Assembly: GCF_905475345.1 (NCBI RefSeq)
Contig: NC_066586.1
Coordinates: forward strand, 124,501-188,500
DNA length: 64,000 nt
Source of the DNA: Vespula vulgaris
Lineage: Eukaryota > Arthropoda > Insecta > Hymenoptera > Vespidae
Direction of reading: 5' to 3'
In this document: positions 61,844-64,000 of the stretch, one piece after another
Position numbering within the stretch: position 1 is the stretch's first letter
How the letters are laid out: each line of letters opens with the position of its first letter
The notes under the pieces: model-generated
Told to the model about the DNA's origin: nothing
What the model saw: only the letters and a program-made list of their open reading frames with translations
Databases searched by the model: none
Made by a program: the position numbers and the translations under genes

Positions 61844-64000
61844 GCGAGATCGCGGCATCGATTGCAAATATTTAAAACACGAGGTCAGAGGCGAGCGAGC
61901 TCTTCGAAGTAAAGTTTCGTTTTCAGCCGGCTCGACGAACGAGTCAATACTCGTTACGTGACTCGAAAAAGTCTAATATCGCGAAAGGTAACTTTATCAA
62001 GGAGAACGTTTGCGACGAGCGGGAGAATCTCGATATTTCCTCGAAGGAGTTTCGACGTACCGAAAGAGACGATCGAAATACGTGAGCCGTTAAGCTCACA
62101 GGTCTTTGTCCCCTCGAAATGAAATCGTCCGCAGGAGAGTAGTTCGAAACGTGCTCGCACGCGCGTCCACCGAGCGGACTCGTTAATCCACTTTTCTCTG
62201 CCACTGCGCGCGAATTACTATGCGATCGTTTCGAGAACGCTCGATTCTAAAACAGATTCGTTGAAAGAGGACAAAATCGCTTCGCGCGCGCCCGATTAAG
62301 GGGAAAAACTACGCGGAACTCGTAATCGAGAATTTGATCTTGTAATCGAGAAACCTTGAAAAGTAAGTTGAGATGGGGTCGGCCAGGACGATCGACCGAC
62401 TACTCCCTTTGAAATGTGGACTTCATCGTCCGAGAGAAAAGGAATCTTTTGGATTATTTACAGAAATGAAAATACGTTGCAGGAAAAAGACGAGCGAAGA
62501 GAGAAAACAAGGGAATAAGTCGAAAGAGATCATCCAGAGCCGAAATGAAAGGCGAAATAATTTATCGCAAGGGTCAGAGGGTCAGGGATTGCGCGATGTT
62601 GTTGCGTGGCTACGCGAGAGCGTAGTTATCGATTCTACGCTCGTTAAGGAACGTTTCCTCTTATTCGGGTCATTAGGGTGAACATATCTTCTCGACGCTT
62701 TTTCCATCGTCTCGAACGATCCGAACGGCCCGAGCGACGAGTAACGACGTACTACGAAGGAGGCAGAGCTATTCTGCCTCGAACGATATTATCCGTGCCA
62801 ATTGTTTTTTAGAGAAACGAGTCGAAAAAAAGACGTTGGAACACGCACGAGTCGGTGGAAAACGTGCGAACGGAGAAACACGCCAACAAGTGTTTCTGGC
62901 ACGAGTCAGCACGGTTTTTCGTCGAGGCAAGGATTCCTGGCGATGTTTCCAACGGGGCTCGAGGACGCTCGCGACGCGTCGAAATCGCTACGACATTCTG
63001 CCATTCGCGAAGAGACTCGTTCGGTTCGAAGGAGGGTCGCGGGAAAGGGGAAAGCAAGGGATAAAGACTCTTCGCGATTAATGAAAAAGAAAAGTGGATT
63101 CGGTCGTCGAATGCAAACACGAGGATAACTGCTAACTCCTGTTCGCCTTTGTTGCTGCAGTCGGATTAACTGAAAATATTCAAAAGAGAATCGCATCGAA
63201 CGATTGTAAGGCGAACGGATCTCTTTCGCAGGGGCACAAAGCTGCTACGAAAGTTCTACTTTTCTCGCTGGCATTATATCCTTTGAGCAGATACGCGTTG
63301 CCCGACGACAAAAGGAATTAAACGAGTCGTCTTCGAGAACGTTCCCTTTTCCGATTAAGCCGAATGAAATCAGTCGGAAATACTTATGCGCGTCTTCTCT
63401 GCTTCCCCCTTTACCCTCTTCTTTGTCTTTCGACGAAGGAAGAACGAAGAGAGACGAAACGAGAGAAATAAGAAGTACAAAGGAACGACGAAATAAAACG
63501 TCGCTCTTGACCTCGGCCATAGGTCATACTCGTTTTGCGACTGGAAGAAACGACGTGGAACGAGGCGCGCGACGAAAAAGATGGACCGAATTTCGTGATT
63601 TACCTCGATGCATCGACGAGTTATCGTCCTATTGTTTGCTCTCTATATCGAACGTAGAGCGATATAAAAAGCAAGATAAATGTGCTGAGCGCACGGGATC
63701 GATATGTACCTAGTCCGACCCTAGCCATGAAAATGAAGACGTAATCGAATAAGCGGGTGAACTTTTTAATCGAGTCAAGGAATTCGCGGCAACGCTAAAA
63801 AAGCACGACTTCTTCGCAAATGGAAGAGAGTTCTACGTAATCGAATTGTTCCGCGAACGACTAGGACCATTACTGCGATATCAGATATCGAGCGTATTTT
63901 TTTCCCTTTTTTTTTTTTTCTTTCCTACGTCGGTAAAAGATAGCTTTATCGCGTCGCGTATCCATGGAAACGCGAAACATCCGAAATGCGAAAACTATCG

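Larger units (their letters stand above)
60271..64000. other. No supportable gene; CpG-rich stretch with CRE and AP-1-like words
   Basis: I recognise no coding exon. A GA microsatellite lies at 60488-60517. From about 61660 to 62200 the sequence is CpG-rich with a perfect TGACGTCA and a GAGTCA/TGACTC inverted repeat, suggesting a promoter or enhancer. Short overlapping frames on both strands at 62800-63200 look like chance frames. The right edge ends in ordinary non-coding sequence. Confidence 0.45.

Overview
The window looks like hymenopteran insect DNA, most likely from a bee. CpG-rich TCG/CGA words are everywhere, GA/CT and AT microsatellites are abundant, and small exons sit in long introns. 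I recognise one gene. It lies on the minus strand and encodes UNC-13 (Munc13), the presynaptic vesicle-priming factor. The call rests on a complete C1 zinc-finger exon, on flanking exons whose peptides match the UNC-13 family, and on exon junctions whose codon phases agree throughout.

In transcript order (high to low coordinates) the layout is as follows. From 64000 to 37105 there is about 27 kb with no supportable coding exon; it is probably upstream or 5' UTR intron. A strong 3' splice site at 37104 opens a leader with upstream ORFs (37104-36536). It runs straight into a very large first coding exon (36535-30833, 1901 codons) encoding a mostly disordered N-terminus with an early coiled-coil candidate, two poly-Gln regions and a 21-Glu tract. 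After a 10.8 kb intron come a 44-nt exon (20039-19996), a 91-nt exon (17474-17384), a 78-nt exon (12396-12319), the C1 exon (9645-9426, 220 nt) and a 121-nt linker exon (8513-8393). Two alternative exons of identical length follow: B (6017-5911) and A (3028-2922). The gene continues past the left edge, where the C2B, MUN and last C2 domain exons must lie.

The most notable finding is the A/B pair. Both exons are 107 nt, have the same phase, end in the same GTSKWS-K-IAIT core and encode the strand just before C2B. They differ strongly in the preceding linker. Using both, or neither, would shift the reading frame, so they should be mutually exclusive. That predicts two UNC-13 versions differing exactly at the C1-C2B hinge, which in this family gates diacylglycerol/Ca2+ control of priming.

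All other open reading frames are judged chance or shadow frames. They are short, low in complexity, or antisense to the poly-Gln/poly-Glu coding repeats. No rRNA, tRNA, CRISPR array or intact transposon was recognised.
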